This document shows positions 17,740-25,592 of a stretch of DNA of 64,000 nucleotides, in pieces. The notes under the pieces were generated by a model that was not told the DNA's origin, did not search any database, and worked only from the letters and a program-made list of their open reading frames with translations. The DNA lies in assembly GCA_965223755.1 (NCBI GenBank), contig CBDCXF010000002.1:1550001-1614000 (forward strand). The letters are read 5' to 3'. Both the position numbers and the translations under genes were made by a program. Position 1 is the stretch's first letter. The number at the start of each line of letters is the position of its first letter. The stretch is from CBDCXF01 sp965223755. GTDB taxonomy: Bacteria > Acidobacteriota > Thermoanaerobaculia > Multivoradales > JAHEKO01.

Positions 17740-18567
17740 CTAGGAGTCACCGCCTTCCGCGCCCGCGGCATCCGGACCGCCGTACATTTCGGCCACATAC
17801 GACAGTTCGTTCTGCGGGAACCAATTCTCTCGCTTGAAGTTCGAGATGGAGTCCCGCCATGTTTCAAACAGTTCTTTGGCGCCGTCTTCACCGTAGGCTT
17901 CGGTAAGAACCTGACCGGTGGTCTTGGCCTGGTAAAAAGCAGCGGCGCTTTCGGCCATGGAAACGATGATGTAGGAACCCGCGCCCAAGGTGACTTCGTG
18001 GGTCGTCCAATGCCCCGGCGTCTCGGTCTGCGCCCAGGCCTCAGCCACCTTCTTCACCGCTCCCTCAAACTGTTCGCCCTTGCCGGCTTTGACATAGTGG
18101 ATCCCAACCTGGATGAAGCCGGGAGGACCGGACATCTCGCCACCGTGAAAAGAGAGGTCTTCGCGGATCTTCGCTACTTCGCTGGACACCACTTCAAAGT
18201 CGATTCCGGCTGCGGATTCAGAAAGCGCGGCCAGCGTGTCGGCGCCGATCATCTCGGCCATTTCAGCCTGCACTTCGTCACCGTGGTCGAAGCTGCCCAT
18301 GTCCTGGTGCATATCGACGATCACGTACTCGAATCCATTGGCCGACATATACCAGTTCCACTTCGCATCGGCACCGGCGTCGGCAAAGGCCTTTACCCAA
18401 TCCTTGCCCAACTGTTCCCACTCATCGGAATGTGCTGGCGCGACGCGGTAGAGAGTGACGTGAGCGTACTGTGGAACGTCGTGCTCTTCGTGTTCGTCCG
18501 CGATGACGTTCACAGTACTCAATGCGAGCAGGCACGAAGCGGCCAGACCAAATAACTTCTTCGACAA
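17740..18567 (-). CDS. Exported protein of unknown function with repeated alpha/beta halves
   Basis: A 275-residue exported protein. The start is TTG at 18567, fixed by a near-perfect SD (GGAAGGAGG, 18573-18581) five bases upstream and by the signal peptide LSKKLFGLAASCLLALSTV that begins there; the open frame further upstream lacks these. The mature part starts DEHEEHDVPQYAHVTLYRV. It has two similar stretches (YAHVTLYRVAP..W and FIQVGIHYVKAGK..F) that look like a duplicated ferredoxin-like/dimeric alpha-beta-barrel fold, as in Dabb or NIPSNAP-like proteins. This is a structural guess. The acidic C-terminus ends GAEGGDS. Confidence 0.75.
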   Translation of the reverse strand: MSKKLFGLAASCLLALSTVNVIADEHEEHDVPQYAHVTLYRVAPAHSDEWEQLGKDWVKAFADAGADAKWNWYMSANGFEYVIVDMHQDMGSFDHGDEVQAEMAEMIGADTLAALSESAAGIDFEVVSSEVAKIREDLSFHGGEMSGPPGFIQVGIHYVKAGKGEQFEGAVKKVAEAWAQTETPGHWTTHEVTLGAGSYIIVSMAESAAAFYQAKTTGQVLTEAYGEDGAKELFETWRDSISNFKRENWFPQNELSYVAEMYGGPDAAGAEGGDS

Positions 18568-18945
18568 GACTGCCTCCTTCCGATCGCGGATGCGATCGCC
18601 TGTATCAATGTCCCCGCGCGCGGCGAGTGCGCCCCCAATGAGCAGATTGCGAAGCGAGCCGAAGCCCGGGATCGTTGCAACCAGTATAACGATTGGTTGT
18701 ACTCGCCGATGATGGACAGCACGGGTTGCCAGCGAGCAAGTCCGCGGTCCATTCCACTTTGGTGATTCCGCCTGGGGTCTCGGCGTCCGCTTGAAGGTCT
18801 TTTGATCTCGGGCTACAGCAGTTGCCGATGAGGCCTCGACGGTGACCGGAGTCCTGACGCAAGATCCCGGCCTTGTTGGAGTAGGATCTGGATCTAGGAA
18901 TTGTTTGGCTGAAGAGCCCTTCGACGCTAACTTGGAACGGGTTGG
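18568..18945. other. Divergent promoter region with inverted repeat
   Basis: 378 bases between two divergent genes hold no supported coding sequence. A perfect inverted repeat CGATCGC-GGAT-GCGATCG lies at 18581-18598, touching the SD of the minus-strand gene, so a transcript hairpin could hide that SD. No other convincing signal was seen. Confidence 0.5.
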
Positions 18946-20094
18946 TTGAAAGTCCACGTTGGAAAGAAAAAGGGGGATGTCCTTTTGAACCAGGCTGCGA
19001 TTCAAAACCACTGGAATGGAGTCGACTTGGATGCCATGCGCCGTCTTGGCGACCCCATGTTCGACGAGCCGATTGCCGCCGAAATGGAGAAGAGCCCGGA
19101 ATTTTGGGTTGAACTGCACGAGCTTCTCATTCACCGCAAAACGCTCGATTTCGGGGCCACGTTCGAGATTCTGCCCGGCGCTCGCATCGACGAGAGTGAA
19201 ATTTTGGCGGGGCAGCGCGTTTTCGAAGAACATGGCCCGGAAGTTCTCATGATCCTCGCTTGCTATTCGCTCCCAGCAGCGTTTGCGGCTGCCAACGGTG
19301 TTCAAGTATTGAGCGCAACCGGCTATATCGAGATGCAGACCAACCGGCGCCTATGGGAAACGACGCAGATGATCGTCGACGTCATGACCGAAGGCGGCCT
19401 CAAAGGGCCGGATGCCAAAGGAACCCGCACCGCGCGCATGGTGCGGCAACTCCACGCCGCAGTACGTCAGCTGCTTCTACACCACCCATCCAAGAGCTGG
19501 GACATCGAGAAACTCGGGCTGCCGATAAACCAGGAGGATATGGCCGGGACTCTAATGACCTTTTCTTGGGTCATTCTCGACGGGCTCGACAAGATCCACA
19601 TCTCACTTACCGCCGAAGAGAAACAGCATTACCTCAACGCCTGGCGCGAAGTCGGCCGGCAGATGGGGGTGGTGCCGGAGCTCATTCCCGCGACCGTCGC
19701 GGAGGCCAAAGACTTGACGGAGACGATTCAGGCGCGCCAAATCGCTCGTTCCCCCGAAGGAGTGGCAATGACCAAAGCGGTGCTGGACTGGATGCGCGGC
19801 CAAGCGCCGTTCTTGTTTCGGGGATTCCCTTCGGTGCTGATGCGTCGATTCTTGCCCAAGCCGGTGGCCAACGACCTCGGCGTTCCTAGCTGGTCTCCGG
19901 ACCATCTGCTGGTCGACTTGTTTCTAGCGATTTTGGCCTTCGCCGATCGCTACATGATGCGCACCAAAGCACACCGGCGTATGGTGCGTGCGTTCAGTAT
20001 GCACGTCATTCACGCTTGGCTCGGCGTCAAACTGAAGGGTAAGACTGAGTACGAGTTGGACGCCGAGCTTATGGAGAAGTGGCTTGGGTCGTAA
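18946..20094 (+). CDS. MpaB/rubber-oxygenase-like oxygenase (DUF2236 family)
   Basis: A 382-residue, mostly helical cytoplasmic protein. It resembles the DUF2236 / ER-bound oxygenase MpaB / latex-clearing-protein-like family: an N-terminal region with DPMFDEPIAAEM, a central helix set with RLWETTQMIVDVMTEGG and RTARMVRQLHAAVRQ (His and Arg of the presumed haem environment), QEDMAGTLMTFSWV, and a C-terminal FRGFPSVLMRRFLP. Family members are thought to bind b-type haem and oxidise terpenoid or other lipids; the substrate here is unknown. The start is weakly defined: TTG at 18946, or TTG at 18985 with GGGGGA eight bases upstream. The 3' end overlaps the convergent kinase gene by 26 bases. Confidence 0.8.
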   Translation: MKVHVGKKKGDVLLNQAAIQNHWNGVDLDAMRRLGDPMFDEPIAAEMEKSPEFWVELHELLIHRKTLDFGATFEILPGARIDESEILAGQRVFEEHGPEVLMILACYSLPAAFAAANGVQVLSATGYIEMQTNRRLWETTQMIVDVMTEGGLKGPDAKGTRTARMVRQLHAAVRQLLLHHPSKSWDIEKLGLPINQEDMAGTLMTFSWVILDGLDKIHISLTAEEKQHYLNAWREVGRQMGVVPELIPATVAEAKDLTETIQARQIARSPEGVAMTKAVLDWMRGQAPFLFRGFPSVLMRRFLPKPVANDLGVPSWSPDHLLVDLFLAILAFADRYMMRTKAHRRMVRAFSMHVIHAWLGVKLKGKTEYELDAELMEKWLGS

Positions 20095-22555
20095 CCCTTA
20101 GCTCGTCAAAGTCAGATAGGAGTTCCTGTCCGGAGGCGTAGCGAGCCGACGGTTCCTTGTCCAGGCAGCGAGCGATCAAGCCTTCGAGCATGGACGGATG
20201 GTGGGGGGCCAACTCCGTCACTGGAGCCAGCTCCTCCTGCAACACCGCCATCACGGCGGCGGGATTCTCGCGCTCGACAAAGGGGTGCTTCCCAGTCGCC
20301 ATCATGTAGAGCAAGATCCCAGCCGAAAAGATGTCTGAGCGGCTGTCGGTTTCGGCCCCGGTGAGTTGCTCTGGTGACATATATCCCGGAGTACCGATGA
20401 CCCGGCCGGCGACCGTCGGACCGTCGATACTCATCGTATTGAGGTCTCCCCCCACGGGCTCCTGGTCGTCGTTGGATGGTGCTTCGCGCAACTTGGCGAG
20501 GCCGAAGTCGAGAACCTTGATGCGGCGATCCCGCGTCACCATAACGTTGGCGGGTTTGAGATCTCGGTGCACGATGCCGCGCTCGTGGGCGGCAGAGAGA
20601 GCCCCCGCGAGTTGCGCTCCCAAATCGACCAACGTTGAGGTGTCGAATCCACCTTCCGGGATTGCGTCACCGAGCGTCGATCCGTCGACAAACTCCATGG
20701 TCAGAAATCGCATGCCGAACTGCTCGTCCACCGAGTGAATGGTGACGATGCCAGGGTGATTGAGGGCGGCGATAGCTCGAGCCTCGCGCTGGAATCTGCG
20801 CAGCAGTCTCTGCTCGCGCTCGGGGTTCGGGTCGCGGCGCATGGCGGCAAAAGAGATCAATTTGAGAGCTACTTTGCGACCGAGCGTGGTGTCTTCGGCC
20901 AAATACACTTGCCCCATGCCGCCCTCTCCCAGCTTGCCGAGAATGCGGTGGTGGCCGAGTGTTCGGCCGATGAGCGAGGAACTTTCCACCAGCTTGGCGC
21001 CGGTTCCTTTGAGGCCCAACACGCTGAAAGCTTCGACGCTACGGGGAAAGCCGCGCAAAGTAAGGTCACCGAGTTCTTCGATGTCGACCAGTTCTTCGAT
21101 GCGGGTGTGGAAGCGCTTGGATATCAGAATCTGTCCCGGCCCAGCCTCCGCCCCCAGGCGCGCGGCTAGATTGGTCACGGTGCCAATGGCTGCATAGTCC
21201 CAGCGCTGATCAAAGCCGATTACGCCCAAGGTCGCGTAGCCGGTGTCGAGTCCCAACCCGCAACTCAGCTCCCAGCGGTGCTTGCGCCATTGGTCGGCGA
21301 GTTCGACCATGCGCTCACGCATCTCGAGAGCCATGTGGATCGCCTTGATCTCGGGGTCGGGAACCTTCACCGGGTCATTGAGAAAAACCATCATGCTCTC
21401 CGGGCTGACAGTGCCCAGCGAACCTTGATGCCGGCCTATGATCTTGCCCATTTCGGCGTGGTAGTCGCGCAGCACGCCCATGACTTCTTCTGGCTCGGCC
21501 GACTCTGAAAAGGTGCTGAAGCCAAGAAGGCCGACAGAAACTGCGGTGATCTCGCGCCGGTGAGTCTCAAGGATGGCCTCGGGGTCACCGTCGATGACTT
21601 GGCTGGCGAGGCTGGCAGGAAGGAAACGTTCGAGGGTGGAAGCGCGCTCCAACTGCCGCATCTGTTCCTGGACCCGTTGTTCCAGGGTTTGATTCCAATC
21701 TTCGAGCTGCTCGGTTTGCTCCGCAACCCGATTGTGGAGTGACTTGACCCGCAACAGAGAGCGCACGCGTGCTAGCAGTTCCGCCTGATTGATCGGCTTG
21801 GTCAAGAAGTCGTCGGCGCCGGCCTCGATCCCCTTGATTCGCTCTTCGCCGGGGTCGAGAGCCGTGACCATGACCACCGGTAACAATTGCGTCTTTTTGT
21901 TGGCTCGGATCTGGGTGCACACTTCGTACCCCGTCATGCCCGGCATGACCACGTCCAGGAGCACCAGGTCGAGTGGTTCAGAAGAGACGATATCGAGCGC
22001 CTCGGCGCCACCTGCTGCCGTCAGCACTTGGTGGCCGTTTGCCGTGAGGATGTCCGCCAGCAGTTTGACATTGCGTGGTGTGTCGTCGACCACCAGGATG
22101 CGTCCGCTAGTTGTGGTCGCACTCACGGCGAGTTCTTCGGTCACCGCGGGAGAAGAGTCCTCCGACGGTACCTTCTCGGTCTGTGGGCCTTGGATTTGTT
22201 CCGCCACGGCGTCGACCAATCCCTGAATGCTCACCGGTTTGCGGAGATAGCCGTCGAAACCGGCTTCGGTGATTTTGATCTCGTCAGCAGCCATCACCGA
22301 AGCGGTTACCGCAACGACCGGAATCTTCGCCGTTTTGGCATCGGCCCGTATGCGCCGGAAGGCCTCGAAACCATCGATCCCAGGGAGTTGAATGTCCATG
22401 AGAACCAAAGCCGGCATTTGGGCGCGGCACAGCCTTACGCCGTCCTCGCCGGTCCCCGCTTCAATGGTCTGGTAGCCATTGAACTGAAGGACATCGCGGG
22501 CGAGCTTGAGGTTCTTTTCGTTGTCCTCGACAATGAGAACTAGTTCGCCAGCCAT
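20069..22555 (-). CDS. REC-REC-degenerate cyclase-Ser/Thr protein kinase fusion
   Basis: An 828-residue cytoplasmic signalling protein with four parts. REC1 (about 4-120, Asp54) and REC2 (about 150-270, Asp201) look intact, as does a coiled coil (about 270-310). A class III nucleotide-cyclase-like domain (about 330-515) has lost both metal-binding Asp: the usual FxDIxGF is SVGLLGF (Gly342), and the usual GDG is in TVSPESMMVF. The later AIGDxVNLAARL is AIGTVTNLAARL. The C-terminal kinase (about 535-800) is complete: LGEGGMGQVY, Lys565, HRDLKPAN with Asp665, DFGLAK and GTPGYMSPEQ. It overlaps the hybrid kinase gene by 16 bases and is probably its phosphorelay output: phosphotransfer in, Ser/Thr phosphorylation out. 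Targets are unknown. Confidence 0.9.
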   Translation of the reverse strand: MAGELVLIVEDNEKNLKLARDVLQFNGYQTIEAGTGEDGVRLCRAQMPALVLMDIQLPGIDGFEAFRRIRADAKTAKIPVVAVTASVMAADEIKITEAGFDGYLRKPVSIQGLVDAVAEQIQGPQTEKVPSEDSSPAVTEELAVSATTTSGRILVVDDTPRNVKLLADILTANGHQVLTAAGGAEALDIVSSEPLDLVLLDVVMPGMTGYEVCTQIRANKKTQLLPVVMVTALDPGEERIKGIEAGADDFLTKPINQAELLARVRSLLRVKSLHNRVAEQTEQLEDWNQTLEQRVQEQMRQLERASTLERFLPASLASQVIDGDPEAILETHRREITAVSVGLLGFSTFSESAEPEEVMGVLRDYHAEMGKIIGRHQGSLGTVSPESMMVFLNDPVKVPDPEIKAIHMALEMRERMVELADQWRKHRWELSCGLGLDTGYATLGVIGFDQRWDYAAIGTVTNLAARLGAEAGPGQILISKRFHTRIEELVDIEELGDLTLRGFPRSVEAFSVLGLKGTGAKLVESSSLIGRTLGHHRILGKLGEGGMGQVYLAEDTTLGRKVALKLISFAAMRRDPNPEREQRLLRRFQREARAIAALNHPGIVTIHSVDEQFGMRFLTMEFVDGSTLGDAIPEGGFDTSTLVDLGAQLAGALSAAHERGIVHRDLKPANVMVTRDRRIKVLDFGLAKLREAPSNDDQEPVGGDLNTMSIDGPTVAGRVIGTPGYMSPEQLTGAETDSRSDIFSAGILLYMMATGKHPFVERENPAAVMAVLQEELAPVTELAPHHPSMLEGLIARCLDKEPSARYASGQELLSDFDELRVTTQATSP

Positions 22556-24870
22556 TCTTTCCCTTCACCCTTAAGTAGGCTTTTTGTCAGCGTAATGAAC
22601 GACCCTCGATCGAAGGAGCGCTGTTTCGCCAGTCGCGTCAGCTCAACGCGAACCCGGTCGCGTCCTTCGTCGTCGAGATCCCCAGCGGCCAGCGCGACGA
22701 TTGGGATCTCGGCGGTTTCTGGATTGCGGTTGAGTTGCTCGATTAACTCGACGCCGTCAGCACCCGCCATCAGCAAGTCGAGAACGATGAGATCCGGTCG
22801 CTGCCCCCATACTTTGGACAGCCCGTCCATACCGCCGGTCGAGGTCATGACTTCAAACCCCTCGCGCGCCAGCACTTCGTGCATCCATTTCAGATTTTCC
22901 GAGTTGTCGTCGATGATCAAGGCCATCGCTCCGTCTTCCCGTGTCGCCTCTTGGCTGACACAGCGGTAGATCGCTTGCAGCAGATCCCCTGAGTCCACCG
23001 GCTTCACCAGGTACTCGCTGGCACCGAGAGCGAAACCCTTGCCGGAATCGTCCAACAGCGACACGACGATGATCGGAATCTCGGTGGTTGTGGCGTCGGC
23101 CTTGAGTTCCTTGAGAACCGACCAACCATCGCTATCCGGCAGCAACAAGTCCAGAGTGATGGCGTCCGGTGTTAACTCTCGAGCACGATCCAGGCCTTCG
23201 CGCGCATTTGCAGCAACGACGACGCCAAACCCAGCCTCTTGCAAATGGATCGAAAGTAGCTTGGCGGTTGTGGGATCGTCTTCAATGACCAGAATTGTCT
23301 CCGCGTCGTCGTCTCGCGCAGTTCTGTTTTTTGCAGCTTCGGGCGACGGCTGGGCCTGAGGGGATTGCACCTTATCTTCCACCGCTTCTTCAGCCGCTCG
23401 CGGCAGGACAAAACGGAAGCTTGTACCGCGGCCAAGGTCGCTGTCGACGGAAATCGAACCGCCGTGCAGCTCGACAAAGCGCTTTGCCAACGTGAGTCCA
23501 AGTCCGGTTCCCTGTTGTTTGGCTTCGTCTTTGCCCACTTGACGGAATTCTTCGAAAATCGAGTCTTGGTCGTCGCTGGAAATGCCGATGCCGGTGTCGG
23601 CCACGACGACTTCCACCTGGTCGCCCAAGAGTCGGGCCGATACCGAGATGCGACCGCCATCCGGGGTGAACTTGACCGCGTTGGAGAGTAGGTTCAGAAC
23701 CACCTGTTTGATCTTGCGTTCGTCGCCGACGATCTCGCCGATCGAGTCATCGACATCGACATCGAGACTCAGATTGTGCTGGACGGCCTTCTCTCGTACC
23801 AGCAATGAGGCATTCTCGATTGCGGAGGCGAGTACGAACTTGCGCAGGTGCAGGTCCATACGGCCGGCTTCGATCTTGGAGAGGTCGAGAATGTCGTTGA
23901 TGAGCGATAGCAGATGACGGCCTGAGGTGAGGATGTCATCGACGTATTCGTCTTGCTTATCATTGAGCTCACCAAACATCTTCTGCTGCAGCACTTCCGA
24001 GAAGCCGATGATGGCATTGAGCGGTGTGCGCAACTCGTGTGACATGTTGGCTAGGAACTCGGACTTGTGCTGTGTGGCGGTTTCCAATTCAGCGTTGACG
24101 CGGCGCAACTCAGCGGTTCGAGCATTCACCTCGTCCTCGAGATTCTCGCGATGATGCTCGAGTTCCCGATCGCGTTCTTCAACCCGGCGCAGCATGTCGT
24201 TAAAACCGCGCACCAGGGTGCCCACTTCGTCGTCCTGTGGAGGGAGCTCGGCTCGCACTGAAAAATCTTTGTCGCTCGATACTTTGTGCATGACATCCGC
24301 CAGCCGAAGAATGGGCTTGGAGATCGTTCGTTGCAAGACTGCGGAAAGAAAATAGGCGAGCAGAAAACAGACGGCGAGAATCGCGGCGACGATGACCGCG
24401 TAGCGTTGCAGGCGGGCGGTGAGTTCACTGAGGTCACTGCGCAAGTAGACCGTGCCCAGCTTGTCTCCCTCCCAGACGATGGTGTGGAAGTAGTCGAGAT
24501 GTTGCCGAGTGAAGCGGTGTTCGTCGCGCGCGGGCAGCGTCGGGTTTTCCCAGAGGACGGATCCGTCGCGTAGATAGCGCGCAAACACGTTCCCGTCGAT
24601 GTCGTAGACCGCTGCGGCCGTCACCGATGGTCCAAACTTGCGCAGCGATTCCAGGCTCTCGGCTGTCTCCTCGTTGTTGCCAAAGAGCAGGGGAGCGGTG
24701 CTGTTGTAGTCGATGTTGCGAGCTTGGCTGGCGAGGTCGCGCACCATGGCCGCGCGCATGCCGCGAAGGTCGATCACGATGAACGCCACCGAGGCCACCA
24801 GCAGAGCGACCGCGCTGGTGAGCAGGATGATGCCGGTGAGCCGGCGTTGAATCGATTTCTTCTTTGCCAT
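22540..24870 (-). CDS. Hybrid histidine kinase with CHASE8-like sensor, HAMP and two receivers
   Basis: A 776-residue inner-membrane sensor from the ATG at 24870. Two membrane helices (about 12-34 and 158-180) flank a periplasmic sensor with the CHASE8-like stretch NSTAPLLFGNNEETAESL. HAMP (about 180-235) and a coiled coil precede HisKA (His278 in MSHELRTPLNAII) and HATPase (ADTGIGIS, GTGLGLTL). Two receiver domains lie at the C-terminus (Asp in AITLDLLLP and in LIVLDLLMA). Upstream in-frame starts (e.g. 24933, 25083) would overlap yfiR and add a basic, low-complexity tail, so they are not preferred. CHASE8 kinases commonly pair with YfiR proteins, as here, and the next gene carries further receivers. 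Confidence 0.9.
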   Translation of the reverse strand: MAKKKSIQRRLTGIILLTSAVALLVASVAFIVIDLRGMRAAMVRDLASQARNIDYNSTAPLLFGNNEETAESLESLRKFGPSVTAAAVYDIDGNVFARYLRDGSVLWENPTLPARDEHRFTRQHLDYFHTIVWEGDKLGTVYLRSDLSELTARLQRYAVIVAAILAVCFLLAYFLSAVLQRTISKPILRLADVMHKVSSDKDFSVRAELPPQDDEVGTLVRGFNDMLRRVEERDRELEHHRENLEDEVNARTAELRRVNAELETATQHKSEFLANMSHELRTPLNAIIGFSEVLQQKMFGELNDKQDEYVDDILTSGRHLLSLINDILDLSKIEAGRMDLHLRKFVLASAIENASLLVREKAVQHNLSLDVDVDDSIGEIVGDERKIKQVVLNLLSNAVKFTPDGGRISVSARLLGDQVEVVVADTGIGISSDDQDSIFEEFRQVGKDEAKQQGTGLGLTLAKRFVELHGGSISVDSDLGRGTSFRFVLPRAAEEAVEDKVQSPQAQPSPEAAKNRTARDDDAETILVIEDDPTTAKLLSIHLQEAGFGVVVAANAREGLDRARELTPDAITLDLLLPDSDGWSVLKELKADATTTEIPIIVVSLLDDSGKGFALGASEYLVKPVDSGDLLQAIYRCVSQEATREDGAMALIIDDNSENLKWMHEVLAREGFEVMTSTGGMDGLSKVWGQRPDLIVLDLLMAGADGVELIEQLNRNPETAEIPIVALAAGDLDDEGRDRVRVELTRLAKQRSFDRGSFITLTKSLLKGEGKEWLAN

Positions 24871-24874
24871 CCTC

Positions 24875-24919
24875 GTGTCTCTGGGAATAGTGTCTCTACG
24901 AATAGTGCCTCTATGAATC
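24875..24919. repeat. Three tandem 15-bp repeats at yfiR stop / kinase start
   Basis: GTGTCTCTGGGAATA (24875-24889), GTGTCTCTACGAATA (24890-24904) and GTGCCTCTATGAATC (24905-24919) are imperfect tandem copies. They span the yfiR stop codon and end five bases before the kinase ATG, so copy number would change the leader of the kinase. If translation began upstream they would encode a pentapeptide repeat of RGTIR/RDTIP type. Confidence 0.8.
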
Positions 24920-25507
24920 GGCTTCCCGGTCATGAACGATGGTCGCGAGTCGAATGAGCTGAGAGTTGATGACCAGTCCGGCGCGCTCCGCGGCGTCGGG
25001 ATTGATCTCAAACCGAACCTTGGACCCGACGGTGACGAAGTTGATGACTCCGCCGTCTGACGCGAAGGTCTCGGTCTCTCCAATGGTCAGTGCGTGCTCG
25101 GCCTCGAGCCGTCCCGCGACGTCACCAGCTTGGTCACCGGCTTCACCGGCAAAAAAAACGATCTGGCAGGCCGGAGTTGAGACGTCACCGCTGGGATCCC
25201 AACGCGACACATCAACCGTCAAGGTTTGGGCTTCTTTACCTTGGATATTGCGGTAGATGGTTGCGGTTACGTCGTTGTCGGTGTTCTCGGGCTCAAGGAC
25301 GCAGACACGAAGCCGATCCGCACCGTCGAGCGCTGACTCCGGCCACTTCACCATGCGGGCAAAATTGTGGATGAAGGCCGCCTTGTGCTGGTATTCGCCG
25401 GTCTCCGCGTCGATTCTCGCCGGCGAACTCATGAACCCGGCGGCAAGCGCAAGAGTTAGGCAGCAAGAAAGAAGCTTCGAAGAGGGTGGCTGATGGGCTG
25501 CCGACAT
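24911..25507 (-). CDS. YfiR/HmsC-like periplasmic regulator (DUF4154)
   Basis: A 198-residue exported protein. The signal peptide is LLSCCLTLALAAGFMSSPA. The mature part shows family hallmarks: the opening YQHKAAFIHNFARMVKWPES, the central VFFAGEAGDQ and the ending EINPDAAERAGLVINSQLIRLATIV. In Pseudomonas, YfiR binds in the periplasm and restrains a membrane diguanylate cyclase; homologues next to CHASE8 hybrid kinases are thought to act on those kinases instead. Here the kinase gene follows at once, so it is the likely partner. It belongs to the TonB receptor-cyclase-yfiR-kinase-kinase unit. Confidence 0.9.
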   Translation of the reverse strand: MSAAHQPPSSKLLSCCLTLALAAGFMSSPARIDAETGEYQHKAAFIHNFARMVKWPESALDGADRLRVCVLEPENTDNDVTATIYRNIQGKEAQTLTVDVSRWDPSGDVSTPACQIVFFAGEAGDQAGDVAGRLEAEHALTIGETETFASDGGVINFVTVGSKVRFEINPDAAERAGLVINSQLIRLATIVHDREADS

Positions 25508-25592
25508 AATAGGTCGCTGAGTTCACTCCCACCTAAGAGGGAATCAATCCGCTGTAGATCAATTGCATCCAGTATAGCGATCGCAGACTCGG

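Noticed and set aside
18568..19305. N-terminal extension of the exported protein at 17740
   Set aside because: The extension has no domain, overlaps the divergent MpaB start, and the strong SD with signal peptide places the start at 18567.
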